A DNA stretch of 12,524 bases. Origin: Candidatus Saccharimonadota bacterium (GTDB lineage Bacteria; Patescibacteriota; Saccharimonadia; Saccharimonadales; UBA7683). The DNA is taken from assembly GCA_018061375.1 (NCBI GenBank), contig JAGOUG010000022.1, positions 1 to 12,524 on the forward strand. The letters run 5' to 3'. The first letter of the stretch is position 1. Each line of letters starts with the position of its first letter. Below are positions 1-7,129 of this stretch, piece after piece. Under the pieces are notes generated by a model. The model did no database searches, was not told the DNA's origin, and was given only the letters and a program-made list of their open reading frames with translations. The translations under genes and the position numbers were made by a program.

Positions 1-311
1 GCTTGTATACCATCCCTCAGCCAGTCATCACCTTCTGTACCGATAATTTTAATCTTTGAAGCGTATGCTAAAGTATTTGCTACTGTAATTCCTATTCTGA
101 GGCCGGTAAATGAACCGGGGCCTCGATACACGACTATTCCATCTAACTTACTTACCTGTAGGTCGTGCGCGCCCAGAAGGTGTTCTATTTTAGAAATCAG
201 CGTATCTGAAAGTTCACGATGCGCATGCCACTTGTGAGAATCAACAATAGCACTGTCTTCAACCAGGTACAGCTCTGCCTCTGGTTTGTCTGTTCTGAGT
301 CCAAGTATCAT
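1..311 (-). CDS. tsaB: TsaB, t6A tRNA modification protein (3' end cut by window edge)
   Basis: TsaB is the non-catalytic partner of TsaD in the complex that adds threonylcarbamoyl to A37 of ANN-decoding tRNAs (t6A). The visible N-terminal 103 residues carry the family hallmark GPGSFTGLRIG at about residues 64-74. The protein begins MILGLRTDKPEAEL, where many TsaB proteins have ILAIDT-type sequence, so the usual Asp is Arg here; I recall this form from Saccharibacteria. The start at 311 shares an ATGA overlap with the tsaE stop and is preceded by AAGGGGAT, a good SD. The gene is therefore translationally coupled to tsaE. The reading frame is still open at base 1, so the C-terminal part is missing only because of the window edge. 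Confidence 0.93.
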   Translation of the reverse strand, partial: MILGLRTDKPEAELYLVEDSAIVDSHKWHAHRELSDTLISKIEHLLGAHDLQVSKLDGIVVYRGPGSFTGLRIGITVANTLAYASKIKIIGTEGDDWLRDGIQ

Positions 312-769
312 TTTATCCCCTTACAAACATATATAAAATCTTTAGTATATTTAAATGTTACGGTGCGTTCGTCTTCAGATTCAGTTGAAATTGTTATCAG
401 AATTTTATTCTGTGGTAGTACATCATGGACTGTAGCGCCCCATTCAACAATAGTAACAACATTTTCGTCTCCAATAACTTCTGCTAGCTCGTCTGCAACT
501 ATTCCCGGATTATCTAAACGGTAAAAATCAAAGTGAGATATCTGCTTACCATCAGAACGAGAATACGTATTGCAAATAGTAAAACTAGGGCTCGATACAG
601 GGTCCACCGATCCAAACCCCTCGGCAATACCACGTACCAAGCTAGTTTTACCACCGCCTAGATCACTCGTAAGTTCAATAACTTCACCACCACGCAAATT
701 TTCACCGAGCTTTTTGCCGAGCTGTATAGTTTCATCAAGATTATATGTTTGCAGAGTAGCTTCTTCCAT
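308..769 (-). CDS. tsaE: TsaE, ATPase of the t6A threonylcarbamoyl-transfer complex
   Basis: TsaE (YjeE family) is the small ATPase that drives turnover of the TsaB-TsaD complex in t6A synthesis. At 153 aa it has the usual length. Visible motifs are the P-loop SDLGGGKTS (about residues 35-43), SPSFT (60-64), HFDFYRL (79-85) and a late VEW (108-110). The first P-loop glycine, normally in GDLGAGKT, is Ser35; Lys41 and Thr42 are intact. The start at 769 follows a 36-bp gap after the PilP-like gene. It has no SD but does have an extended -10 seven bases upstream, so this gene and tsaB probably form their own transcript, separate from or added to pilus-operon readthrough. Confidence 0.95.
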   Translation of the reverse strand: MEEATLQTYNLDETIQLGKKLGENLRGGEVIELTSDLGGGKTSLVRGIAEGFGSVDPVSSPSFTICNTYSRSDGKQISHFDFYRLDNPGIVADELAEVIGDENVVTIVEWGATVHDVLPQNKILITISTESEDERTVTFKYTKDFIYVCKGIK

Positions 770-776
770 AAATGCC

Positions 777-785
777 AGTATACCA
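777..785 (-). promoter_or_regulatory. Extended -10 promoter of tsaE, likely leaderless
   Basis: On the minus strand the gap reads TGGTATACT, then seven bases, then the tsaE ATG. This is TGn plus TATACT (five of six matches to TATAAT). Initiation 6-8 nt after the -10 would fall at or beside the ATG, and no SD is present. No convincing -35 is visible, as is usual for extended -10 promoters. Confidence 0.6.
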
Positions 786-805
786 AGCTTACTTACAAGG
801 GAAAA

Positions 806-1099
806 CTACTCAGTGAATGGATTGTTTCTGTTTGCAGGTAACTCTGCACCAGGTGCAGTTACATTGCTATCACGTAATTCTTCAATTTTTTTAATTGCGT
901 CTTGATCAAATGTAACACTTTTAAGTTGAGCCGTCTTCTGTTTGTAATAGGCTTCATCTACGGGGAGATTACTGAGTGAGTTGATTCGAATTATAACACC
1001 CATCAGTAACATAAGTACAACCGTCGCAATTACAAAAGCTTCATGATTATGAAATAACTTAGCAACTTTATACCGTAACATACTTACACGTTGGTTCAT
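806..1099 (-). CDS. Small single-pass membrane protein in the PilP position
   Basis: This 97-aa protein is the fourth gene of a pilM-pilN-pilO series, where Proteobacteria encode the lipoprotein PilP. It has a basic N-terminus (to about residue 20), one membrane segment (about 21-39) and an outward tail of roughly 58 residues with a short charged helix (DQDAIKKIEELRD, about 66-78) and a Pro/Asn-rich end with RNNPF (91-95). There is no lipobox and no room for the PilP/GspC homology-region domain. The NPF end recalls the R-x-PF motif of PilP linkers, but that is only a resemblance. The start overlaps the pilO stop as ATGA and has the SD AAGGTG. I infer a reduced PilP-like component of the alignment complex; it could instead be a lineage-specific accessory protein. 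Confidence 0.75.
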   Translation of the reverse strand: MNQRVSMLRYKVAKLFHNHEAFVIATVVLMLLMGVIIRINSLSNLPVDEAYYKQKTAQLKSVTFDQDAIKKIEELRDSNVTAPGAELPANRNNPFTE

Positions 1100-1695
1100 T
1101 GTTTCACCTTTGCTACTTCAGCTTGTTTAGCATACAGATTCATAGAAACCGTGACCTGGTTTAATAACTGCCCGTTAGTTGGATCGGGCTTTAAGTTAAT
1201 ATTTGTAACCTGCATTTTACGTCTGTTGTTCTCTACTGATTCTAGAAAGTCGAGGATATTTTGGTATTTTGAACCAGGTTTAAACTGTACAGTAATTGGA
1301 ACAACCTCGACTCCTTTTGGAATAGCAATCTTCGACTTAGACTTACTGGTTCCTGAAGCAGTTTTGGGGACTTCTACAAATGCAATCTGTTCTATGCCCA
1401 AACTCGACCTCAGCGCAAATTGGGATACCTCTGCAACAATTGCAGATTGTTCCTTTTCTGCTGGAAGTACTTTATTGGCAATATCATTAACATACCCGAG
1501 TGAATCTACCTTCACTTTTGTTTTTTTATAGGTTGAAAGTTGCTTCTCGTTGACATCAACCTGCGCCTTAAGCCGAGCGGTTTCATTAGCAACACGAACC
1601 ACCTGTTTGTCGCCTAGATACAGTACACCCACTGATGATACGATTAATACCACCAGTGTTATCTTCAGTACTTTATTAAGTAATCGAGGTGTCAT
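1096..1695 (-). CDS. pilO: PilO-like type IV pilus alignment-complex protein
   Basis: PilO is a bitopic inner-membrane protein that pairs with PilN and links the cytoplasmic PilM-PilB-PilC side to the pilus. Here 199 aa show a short cytoplasmic tail, a membrane helix at about residues 8-28, a coiled-coil-like stretch (about 30-65) and a C-terminal region (about 85-190) with the alternating pattern of the ferredoxin-like fold. It includes a Lys/Ser-rich loop near 111-123 and the segment YQNILDFLESVENNRRKMQV, typical of PilO. Sequence similarity in this family is low, so the call rests on topology and gene order. The start overlaps the pilN stop by one base (TAATG) and has a weak SD-like AAAGGCGG upstream. 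Confidence 0.87.
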   Translation of the reverse strand: MTPRLLNKVLKITLVVLIVSSVGVLYLGDKQVVRVANETARLKAQVDVNEKQLSTYKKTKVKVDSLGYVNDIANKVLPAEKEQSAIVAEVSQFALRSSLGIEQIAFVEVPKTASGTSKSKSKIAIPKGVEVVPITVQFKPGSKYQNILDFLESVENNRRKMQVTNINLKPDPTNGQLLNQVTVSMNLYAKQAEVAKVKQ

Positions 1696-2330
1696 TACTG
1701 CGCCGCCTTTATGCCTGGGCTATTTTGTTTAAAGTACGCATTAATGACAGTAGTATATTTATACGGACTATCCGCTACAACTGGCGCAGTTGCTGAAGTC
1801 GTAGGAGTAAGCGTAGACGTTGATGTAGACGTATCCTCTTTTTCAGTTTGATCGATTGTTTTAATTTCTGCACTTTGAAATAAATCTGAGCCCTGTAGAT
1901 TTTTTAAAAGTACCGCTGCTTTTTCTTCCGTATCTACTTGTGCACTAATAATTAATGGTGATTTAAAATCTTCTATTGAAAATTGTAAACCAGTTAAGAC
2001 TGCGCCTTGTGGCATTAGGCCTCCAATCTGAACCAACATATCAGAAAAGACTACATCTCTAGAGAGTAATCCGGCTATTGTGTTAACAGTCGCTGAAAGT
2101 TGTTCTGCCTGTTTTTGTACAGGTTCTAATTCTGATATCTTAGCCTGATCGGTGTCAACTACTTGTTGTACATTAGACTGTTGAACGTTCATAAAATAGT
2201 ACGCAACAGTCAGTGCGGTAATTATAATAAGAAGTGCCAGTAGCAGTAGTTCAATATAGCGACGTAGTAATGTGTTACTTCTTGCAATACGGATATTTGC
2301 GAGTTGTTGTGGCGGCAATAGATTAATCAT
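1695..2330 (-). CDS. pilN: PilN-like type IV pilus alignment-complex protein
   Basis: PilN binds PilM through a conserved cytoplasmic N-terminal peptide and dimerises with PilO. That peptide is present as INLLP (residues 2-6). A basic stretch, a membrane helix (about 27-47), a coiled-coil region (about 50-85) and a ferredoxin-like periplasmic-side domain (about 95-200) follow; the latter contains MPQGAVLTGLQF. The domain is interrupted by a Thr/Ser-rich linker at about 163-184. The total length, 211 aa, is slightly above the usual 180-200 because of it. The start overlaps the pilM stop as ATGA, with AGAGGTG about ten bases upstream as a possible SD. Together with pilM and pilO this is a coupled translation unit. 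Confidence 0.92.
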   Translation of the reverse strand: MINLLPPQQLANIRIARSNTLLRRYIELLLLALLIIITALTVAYYFMNVQQSNVQQVVDTDQAKISELEPVQKQAEQLSATVNTIAGLLSRDVVFSDMLVQIGGLMPQGAVLTGLQFSIEDFKSPLIISAQVDTEEKAAVLLKNLQGSDLFQSAEIKTIDQTEKEDTSTSTSTLTPTTSATAPVVADSPYKYTTVINAYFKQNSPGIKAAQ

Positions 2331-3403
2331 ACCCCGAACACCTCTTTATCAGATGCCATTGCTGATCCTGCACACGTTAAAAACCGTGGCAGGTCTGCTG
2401 ATTCAGGCGGCTCTAGGTTGCCAAATGTTAGATGCCCACCCCAAGGTGAAGACAGCCTCGTTGCAATATGGGTCGCATTTGTTAGGTAATCACCAAAGCC
2501 TGGCATATTAGCGCCACCACCGACAATCAAAATCTGTGATATTTCACTACCGGGCTTAATTCGCTCTTGATGAAACCGGACCATCTTTTCGATTTCTTTT
2601 ATAACCTTATCAAGTATTGGCGACACCGCGGTGAGGATCTTTTTTTGTTGTGCGCCAGCACCCAAGCCTTGCGTGACTTTAATATGATGGGCTTTATCGG
2701 GAGAAACATGGAGGGCCTTAGCGATTGAATTCGTGAGACCATCACCACCCTCATCGACCGTACCGGTAACACGCAGCGTTTCATCAAGTATGCCGATGTC
2801 TATAGCATTTCCACCGACATCAAGGATAATATAAGGATTATTCGATTCGAGATCTTCGTATAATTTGCATAATTGGGCATCTGCACGAATATTAGTTTGT
2901 ATTAAAGCAAGATCTAGGTTTAGTAACTCACAAACTGCCGAATAAGAATCTACAATCACTTTTGGTACAGCTACCATTCTTACAAGAATATTATTTGGAT
3001 CACCAATATCCGTAGTTTCGTAGTCAAAATACAGATTTTTTGGAGCCACCGGGACCGACTGCTCAACCTCAAGCTGGACCGCATCACTTAGTTCTTTTTT
3101 TGACATCAACGGCAACGTGAGAACCCTAGTAAACACTCTTGAGACCGGGATACTCATGACGACACGATTTGTAGTTAGTGAGCCGATAATATTATCGGCG
3201 AGTAGCTCATCAATCAATTTTGCTGCGCCAGGTATATTACTGATGACACCGTCTTTCATAATTTTATCATCAGTACCTATACTGCCGTAGCCCCTTACAT
3301 GCGCATGCTTGCCACTCGATTCGAGTTGCATAATTTTTACAGCTTTGGATCCGATATCCAGACCAAACACTGGCTTCTTATGATAGAATAATGGCGCCTT
3401 CAT
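2327..3403 (-). CDS. pilM: PilM, actin-like ATPase of the type IV pilus
   Basis: PilM is a cytoplasmic FtsA/actin-fold protein that binds the PilN tail and connects the alignment complex to the PilB motor. The 358-aa product has the family length. Visible nucleotide-site motifs are phosphate-1 FGLDIGSKAVKI (13-24), phosphate-2 ILDVGGNAIDIGI (193-205) and the adenosine motif ILIVGGGANMPGF (291-303). The 1C-region signature AVQLEVEQSVP (108-118) is also typical. The start at 3403 follows a 47-bp gap and has no SD; a -35/-10 pair ends nine bases before the ATG. I infer that pilM, pilN, pilO and the PilP-like gene can be transcribed separately from the minor pilins upstream. Confidence 0.96.
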   Translation of the reverse strand: MKAPLFYHKKPVFGLDIGSKAVKIMQLESSGKHAHVRGYGSIGTDDKIMKDGVISNIPGAAKLIDELLADNIIGSLTTNRVVMSIPVSRVFTRVLTLPLMSKKELSDAVQLEVEQSVPVAPKNLYFDYETTDIGDPNNILVRMVAVPKVIVDSYSAVCELLNLDLALIQTNIRADAQLCKLYEDLESNNPYIILDVGGNAIDIGILDETLRVTGTVDEGGDGLTNSIAKALHVSPDKAHHIKVTQGLGAGAQQKKILTAVSPILDKVIKEIEKMVRFHQERIKPGSEISQILIVGGGANMPGFGDYLTNATHIATRLSSPWGGHLTFGNLEPPESADLPRFLTCAGSAMASDKEVFGV

Positions 3404-3412
3404 ATTGCTTTA

Positions 3413-3441
3413 AGCATAACTGTTTTCATTAGTGTTCGCAA
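3413..3441 (-). promoter_or_regulatory. Candidate internal promoter for pilMNO
   Basis: In the 47-bp gap upstream of pilM the minus strand has TTGCGA, a 17-base spacer, then TATGCT, with nine bases to the ATG. Each hexamer matches consensus at four of six positions. The -10 overlaps a TAAGCAT motif (reverse strand, 3411-3417). No SD is present, so any transcript starting here would have a leader of only a few bases. Confidence 0.45.
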
Positions 3442-3450
3442 CCTACATAT

Positions 3451-4965
3451 CTACGGCGCAATAATTATTTCGCGCCATTCTAAAATGTCGTATGTGCTTG
3501 TAACTGGAAAACTTGGAGGGGGTTTATAGCGTAGGTTCTCGTCATATTTGGTGGTATTGTTCTTGAAACCACTCCAGCACGAAGCGTTATTGCTACCGCA
3601 CCGTATCCATGACCATGTCCACTGTTCGTTAGACGCAATCGATCCAAAAAACTGCAGTGTTTGATTTGAGTTTATATACCCTGGGGTATTACCACCGTTA
3701 TAGTTATATTCTGGTCGAAATTGTACTCTGCCAGATTGTGCAATCATAGCGGCATGCACGGTTAGGGGTACGGGGACATATGGTGCAATATCTATATCGT
3801 TTTCTGCAATCAATCCAATAGCATCGTTTCCATTATACTGATCTTGGTAGCTAAGCTTATCTGCAACAGTAACTGTAGTCGAGCCTGTGGTTGCAAGACG
3901 TGCTGAAGCTATAGTGACCCTACCATTGAACCCTCCTGACTCAGACAGAACCCACACGTTGTCTTCTACGAATATTACCCCGTTTGTGGGAACTGCAATA
4001 TTATTTGCAATTACTGTATTACTGAGCGCTGCACTATAGTTTGCACGATCGTCTCTTTCATTTGTAACTGAACGTAGACTATATGTTCCATTAGTGTTCA
4101 ATATAATGAGATACCCACTATTAATCGAGTAGTTATTGGTACGAGCAGGAATATACGAAGCTGTCCGAGATGGTTTTGCACTACATGCATTCGAAGCCTG
4201 GTTATTCGTTGCGTTCTTTTTTAATTGACATAAATCTGCCGTAACTTTATTGAAATCAACACTTGCAACTGGATACCGCCAACTCTCTTTTGAGCGTGTA
4301 TTACAGTTTGGGTTTGTTATAGCGGTATCACACCAAACACCTGGTTTACTTGAACCTGAACCAGAACCTGAGGTAGAAGACGGGATATACGTTGTATTTG
4401 CACTCGTAACATCATTATTGTTCGGACCATCCATTTTTACACCCGCATTAGAATGCACTGGTCCATCGGCAACTTCCGTTGACCCAAACCAAAGCTCAGA
4501 GTTACCAACAACAGCATACGTACTAAATGATGGTGCTCCGATCTTAGCCTCAACGGTACGATTTGTATTAGATAAATTACTTGATTTGCCAATTGAGCGC
4601 ACTGTAATTATGTTTGACCCCGTAGTATCAGGCTGTATATACAACGTAAAAGTACCTCTGTCTACTCCATTTGCATCTTTATAGGTGTGTACATACGGCC
4701 CGTAACCCAAGCTAGCATCTGGAGTTGTTGGTGTAGTTTTACCATCTTTATAGTCGGTGGTATTGTGACTAATGTGCCATAGATAATAGTTGATACCTGC
4801 TTCAGCGATATTAAGTGACATTTGTTTCGATTGAGTTCGAGCAGCGTCACCAAGGGTATTGTTAATAACATCCCCCAAGCCAATAAGTAGCACGCTAAAC
4901 GTTACAATCACTACTAGTAGTGCCGGAATAATAAACCCTGCTTCATTATTCAACCGCAATCTCAT
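3451..4965 (-). CDS. Large PilX/GspK-like minor pilin
   Basis: This 504-aa protein is a minor pilin of unusual size. It has a class III leader ending in G10, cleaved before F11, and a hydrophobic helix (about 11-31) followed by the PilX-type helix SLNIAEAGINYYLW (50-63). Residue +5 of the mature chain is Ala, not Glu, as known for GspK-type tip pilins. The exported part (about 70-504) is beta-rich, with a Ser/Gly linker at 196-207 and six cysteines in three close pairs (212/221, 246/261, 456/463). Its C-terminal third (about 325-500), ending in PPPSFPVTSTYDILEWRE, resembles the DUF4900-type domain found in other PilX-like proteins; that is from memory. The start overlaps the preceding gene as ATGA, with SD AGGAAG. 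It probably sits at the pilus tip. Confidence 0.85.
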   Translation of the reverse strand: MRLRLNNEAGFIIPALLVVIVTFSVLLIGLGDVINNTLGDAARTQSKQMSLNIAEAGINYYLWHISHNTTDYKDGKTTPTTPDASLGYGPYVHTYKDANGVDRGTFTLYIQPDTTGSNIITVRSIGKSSNLSNTNRTVEAKIGAPSFSTYAVVGNSELWFGSTEVADGPVHSNAGVKMDGPNNNDVTSANTTYIPSSTSGSGSGSSKPGVWCDTAITNPNCNTRSKESWRYPVASVDFNKVTADLCQLKKNATNNQASNACSAKPSRTASYIPARTNNYSINSGYLIILNTNGTYSLRSVTNERDDRANYSAALSNTVIANNIAVPTNGVIFVEDNVWVLSESGGFNGRVTIASARLATTGSTTVTVADKLSYQDQYNGNDAIGLIAENDIDIAPYVPVPLTVHAAMIAQSGRVQFRPEYNYNGGNTPGYINSNQTLQFFGSIASNEQWTWSWIRCGSNNASCWSGFKNNTTKYDENLRYKPPPSFPVTSTYDILEWREIIIAP

Positions 4966-5555
4966 AAGTTAGTCTTCCTGTTACGTAAAGAAATGGACGT
5001 TTTTATTTCAAACGGACTAGAGTATCCGGCTACTGCAGCACCTTTAAGGTGTAAGCCTATACCCTTTATGTCTTTGTAGGTATCAGCACTATAAACACCT
5101 ACTTGCCCGCTTATATCAAGGTAGGTAAAGATATCTACGTTTCCATCAATATTCTCGGCAATTGTGGTGATTCGTTCACTAGCAGTATTGTACGTATAGT
5201 TTGGTGCTGTTCCCGTTGCAGGAATAACCCCGACTTTTACGGTATTGTCTGAACCATCAAAGAAGTACCTAACCCGAGAGAGTGTGGAATCACGAGGTGT
5301 AAAATATGCGTAACCAGTTATGTTTGTTGACTCAGCAGTAGTAATTGTAGTAAGACCCCTCAGTACACGAGCAATACGCTGACTTGCGCTACTAAGCGCA
5401 TTTACCCTAACCGTATTCTGCTGTAACTCTATATACGATTTATAATTATCACTAAAAAAATTTGCAAATAGTACTGCGACGATTGCAAGTAAACTTACAA
5501 CAACAACCATTTCTGAAATAGTAAATCCCTCTTGTCTATGATTAAGGCGTGACAT
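4962..5555 (-). CDS. PilW/GspJ-like minor pilin
   Basis: This 197-aa prepilin has the leader MSRLNHRQEG cleaved before F11, with Glu at +5 (FTISE), and a hydrophobic N-terminal helix (about 11-31). A helical spine region follows (YIELQQNTVRVNALSSASQR), then a beta-rich head of about 140 residues. It has no cysteines, unlike the other pilins here. Length and position, between a PilV/GspI-like and a PilX/GspK-like gene, fit the PilW/GspJ role in a minor-pilin priming complex. The start lies 14 bp inside the preceding gene and has AGGGGG five bases upstream. The specific J-type assignment is from gene order and size rather than from a diagnostic motif. Confidence 0.87.
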   Translation of the reverse strand: MSRLNHRQEGFTISEMVVVVSLLAIVAVLFANFFSDNYKSYIELQQNTVRVNALSSASQRIARVLRGLTTITTAESTNITGYAYFTPRDSTLSRVRYFFDGSDNTVKVGVIPATGTAPNYTYNTASERITTIAENIDGNVDIFTYLDISGQVGVYSADTYKDIKGIGLHLKGAAVAGYSSPFEIKTSISLRNRKTNL

Positions 5556-7035
5556 TAAAACCCCCTAGTGATCCAGGCAATATACCGTTCTGAGTTACTG
5601 TCCCGCCTCCGGCTGTTACGACAAGCTCCCATGCCCCGGTTTTGCCCGTTAGATCAAAGCGTCGTCGGATTGAACCTGAGCTGTCTATTCCCACCTGTAT
5701 ACCAGATACCGTAACACCGGACTGACGCATTAAAACAGAGGCATTAGAAATATTCGCACCATTAATGATAACTTCAACATCGTCAAGATTACCGCTTGCA
5801 GAAGATATACTACTTGGACTAGTGTTAAATATCCGTGGATATGATGAAGAGCTAGTCGTAGTGAGAATTACCGTTTGCATCGGTGAACTACCGCTTGGAT
5901 TTACTGTACCTGGATCAATTGTGAACGGCTGCCATGACTGAGGCCCATACATTGCCTGTAAAGATACGGCGTACCTGCCAGATGAACATACACTATTGGC
6001 ATAGCATAGCTGATACTGTCCTGGAGTTAAATTATGAAACAAATACTCTCCACTAACGTTAGTTGCAACTGAAGATTGAGTGTAACTATAACTTTGATCA
6101 ACAACACTTGTGTAGAGCTTTACACCGCCACGAATTGAAAACGTGTTGCCAGAAATCGGATTCCCTGACGTATCTACAATACGCACCAAAAGGCTATCTG
6201 CAGCGGTTCGATCAATCTTCATAGTAGAGCTTGTAACCTGCTGTGATATTACACTTATATTTGGATACGTGGGCAGCAAACTTCCCGATGAGGGGATAGA
6301 CGATAGACTACTGTAGCCTGATTTAGATACTGATACTGTGTAGTCCTTACCGTTGTCGGGTGTAATATCCAAAAACAGAGCTACCCCATTCACATCCGTG
6401 CTGATTGTTTGATTTATATTTGGTGTGACAGTTGTATTTACAACTGAAACCTGTGCATCACCAATGACTTGTCCTGTTGAATCTACTACCGATACCAGAA
6501 TCGCCCCAGTTCCACCGCCAGTCTCAGCAACTCGAGCGGCAATTTGTGTACTTACTCGTGACGCTTCTTTGTTTGAGTTCTTCTCTTTAACGACAACATC
6601 TATCAGTTTATAGTCTCTCGGGTTTGAGTCTACCGGGGTGCCTACTTTTATAGGGCCATTTCTGCAAAGATAGCTCTGCGCGCTCGGATATACCAAACAA
6701 CCATCATACGCATCGTCTGCATAGTTTATAGCCGTTGTAATAACAAAAGTGTACGGGCCTACTGTCGCTTCTTTTGTTGCTGGTAGCTTTGCGCCCGTAG
6801 TATTGATTGCCCCTCCTTGGATAGCTAACTTATCATACGGGAGTGACCGGAGATACTCTAATTGCTCTGTTGCTAACGAAAGTCCAGCGGACTTCATACG
6901 TGCAGTTGCAGCTGATCCAACCATAATAAAGTATGTCCCCATTACTCCGAGAGAAAACGTAACTAAAATCACCATTGAAACCGTAAGTTCGGCGATTGTA
7001 AACCCATCCTCCATAATTGCTCGACGTTTATTCAT
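5542..7035 (-). CDS. Large PilV/GspI-like minor pilin with adhesin-like domains
   Basis: This 497-aa prepilin has the leader MNKRRAIMEDG cleaved before F12, with Glu at +5 (FTIAE), and a helix continuing into SLATEQLEYLRSLPYDKL (53-70), which is characteristic of PilV/GspI. Ordinary family members have about 130-190 residues. The extra part looks modular: two carboxypeptidase-regulatory/CnaB-like beta domains (about 177-275, with VVDSTGQVIGDAQVSV; about 281-392, with VRIVDTSGNPI and GEYLFHNLTPGQYQLCY), then a domain (about 398-495) resembling IPT/TIG immunoglobulin-like folds. Cysteines are paired at 113/124 and 344/350. No SD precedes the start; an extended -10-like TGGTATTAT lies 13 bases upstream. 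I chose this Met because the next (M8) would leave only a four-residue leader. Role inferred: surface adhesin displayed by the pilus. Confidence 0.85.
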   Translation of the reverse strand: MNKRRAIMEDGFTIAELTVSMVILVTFSLGVMGTYFIMVGSAATARMKSAGLSLATEQLEYLRSLPYDKLAIQGGAINTTGAKLPATKEATVGPYTFVITTAINYADDAYDGCLVYPSAQSYLCRNGPIKVGTPVDSNPRDYKLIDVVVKEKNSNKEASRVSTQIAARVAETGGGTGAILVSVVDSTGQVIGDAQVSVVNTTVTPNINQTISTDVNGVALFLDITPDNGKDYTVSVSKSGYSSLSSIPSSGSLLPTYPNISVISQQVTSSTMKIDRTAADSLLVRIVDTSGNPISGNTFSIRGGVKLYTSVVDQSYSYTQSSVATNVSGEYLFHNLTPGQYQLCYANSVCSSGRYAVSLQAMYGPQSWQPFTIDPGTVNPSGSSPMQTVILTTTSSSSYPRIFNTSPSSISSASGNLDDVEVIINGANISNASVLMRQSGVTVSGIQVGIDSSGSIRRRFDLTGKTGAWELVVTAGGGTVTQNGILPGSLGGFNVTP

Positions 7036-7048
7036 AATGCTTATGTCT

Positions 7049-7057
7049 ATAATACCA
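7049..7057 (-). promoter_or_regulatory. Candidate extended -10 promoter for the minor-pilin genes
   Basis: Downstream of the pilA terminator the minus strand reads TGGTATTAT (TGn plus a five-of-six -10), then 13 bases to the ATG of the PilV-like gene. There is no clear -35 and no SD. It would allow the minor pilins to be expressed independently of pilA. A TAAGCAT motif (minus strand, 7037-7043) lies between this -10 and the ATG. Confidence 0.42.
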
Positions 7058-7083
7058 TCTAAGCTAGAGGTTTAACTAGTAAC

Positions 7084-7110
7084 AAAAAGAGCCATCTAGT
7101 GGCCCTTTTT
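7084..7110 (-). terminator. Rho-independent terminator after pilA
   Basis: On the minus strand an 11-bp stem (AAAAAGGGCCA pairing with TGGCTCTTTTT, one G-U pair) closes a five-base CTAGA loop and ends in a T run. It begins about 20 nt after the pilA stop. The flanking A and T tracts make it nearly symmetric, so it could work in both directions, though no plus-strand gene approaches it. It separates the abundant pilin transcript from the minor-pilin genes. Confidence 0.9.
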
Positions 7111-7129
7111 GTACAGTGTAGATCCGTAA

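Noticed and set aside
1091..1531. 146-aa plus-strand ORF opposite pilO
   Set aside because: It is antisense to a well-supported gene, has no domain-like pattern, and has neither an SD nor a promoter.
4250..4684. 144-aa plus-strand ORF with an EPEPEPE run
   Set aside because: The repeat is the antisense of the Ser/Gly linker in the PilX-like protein. No independent coding support.
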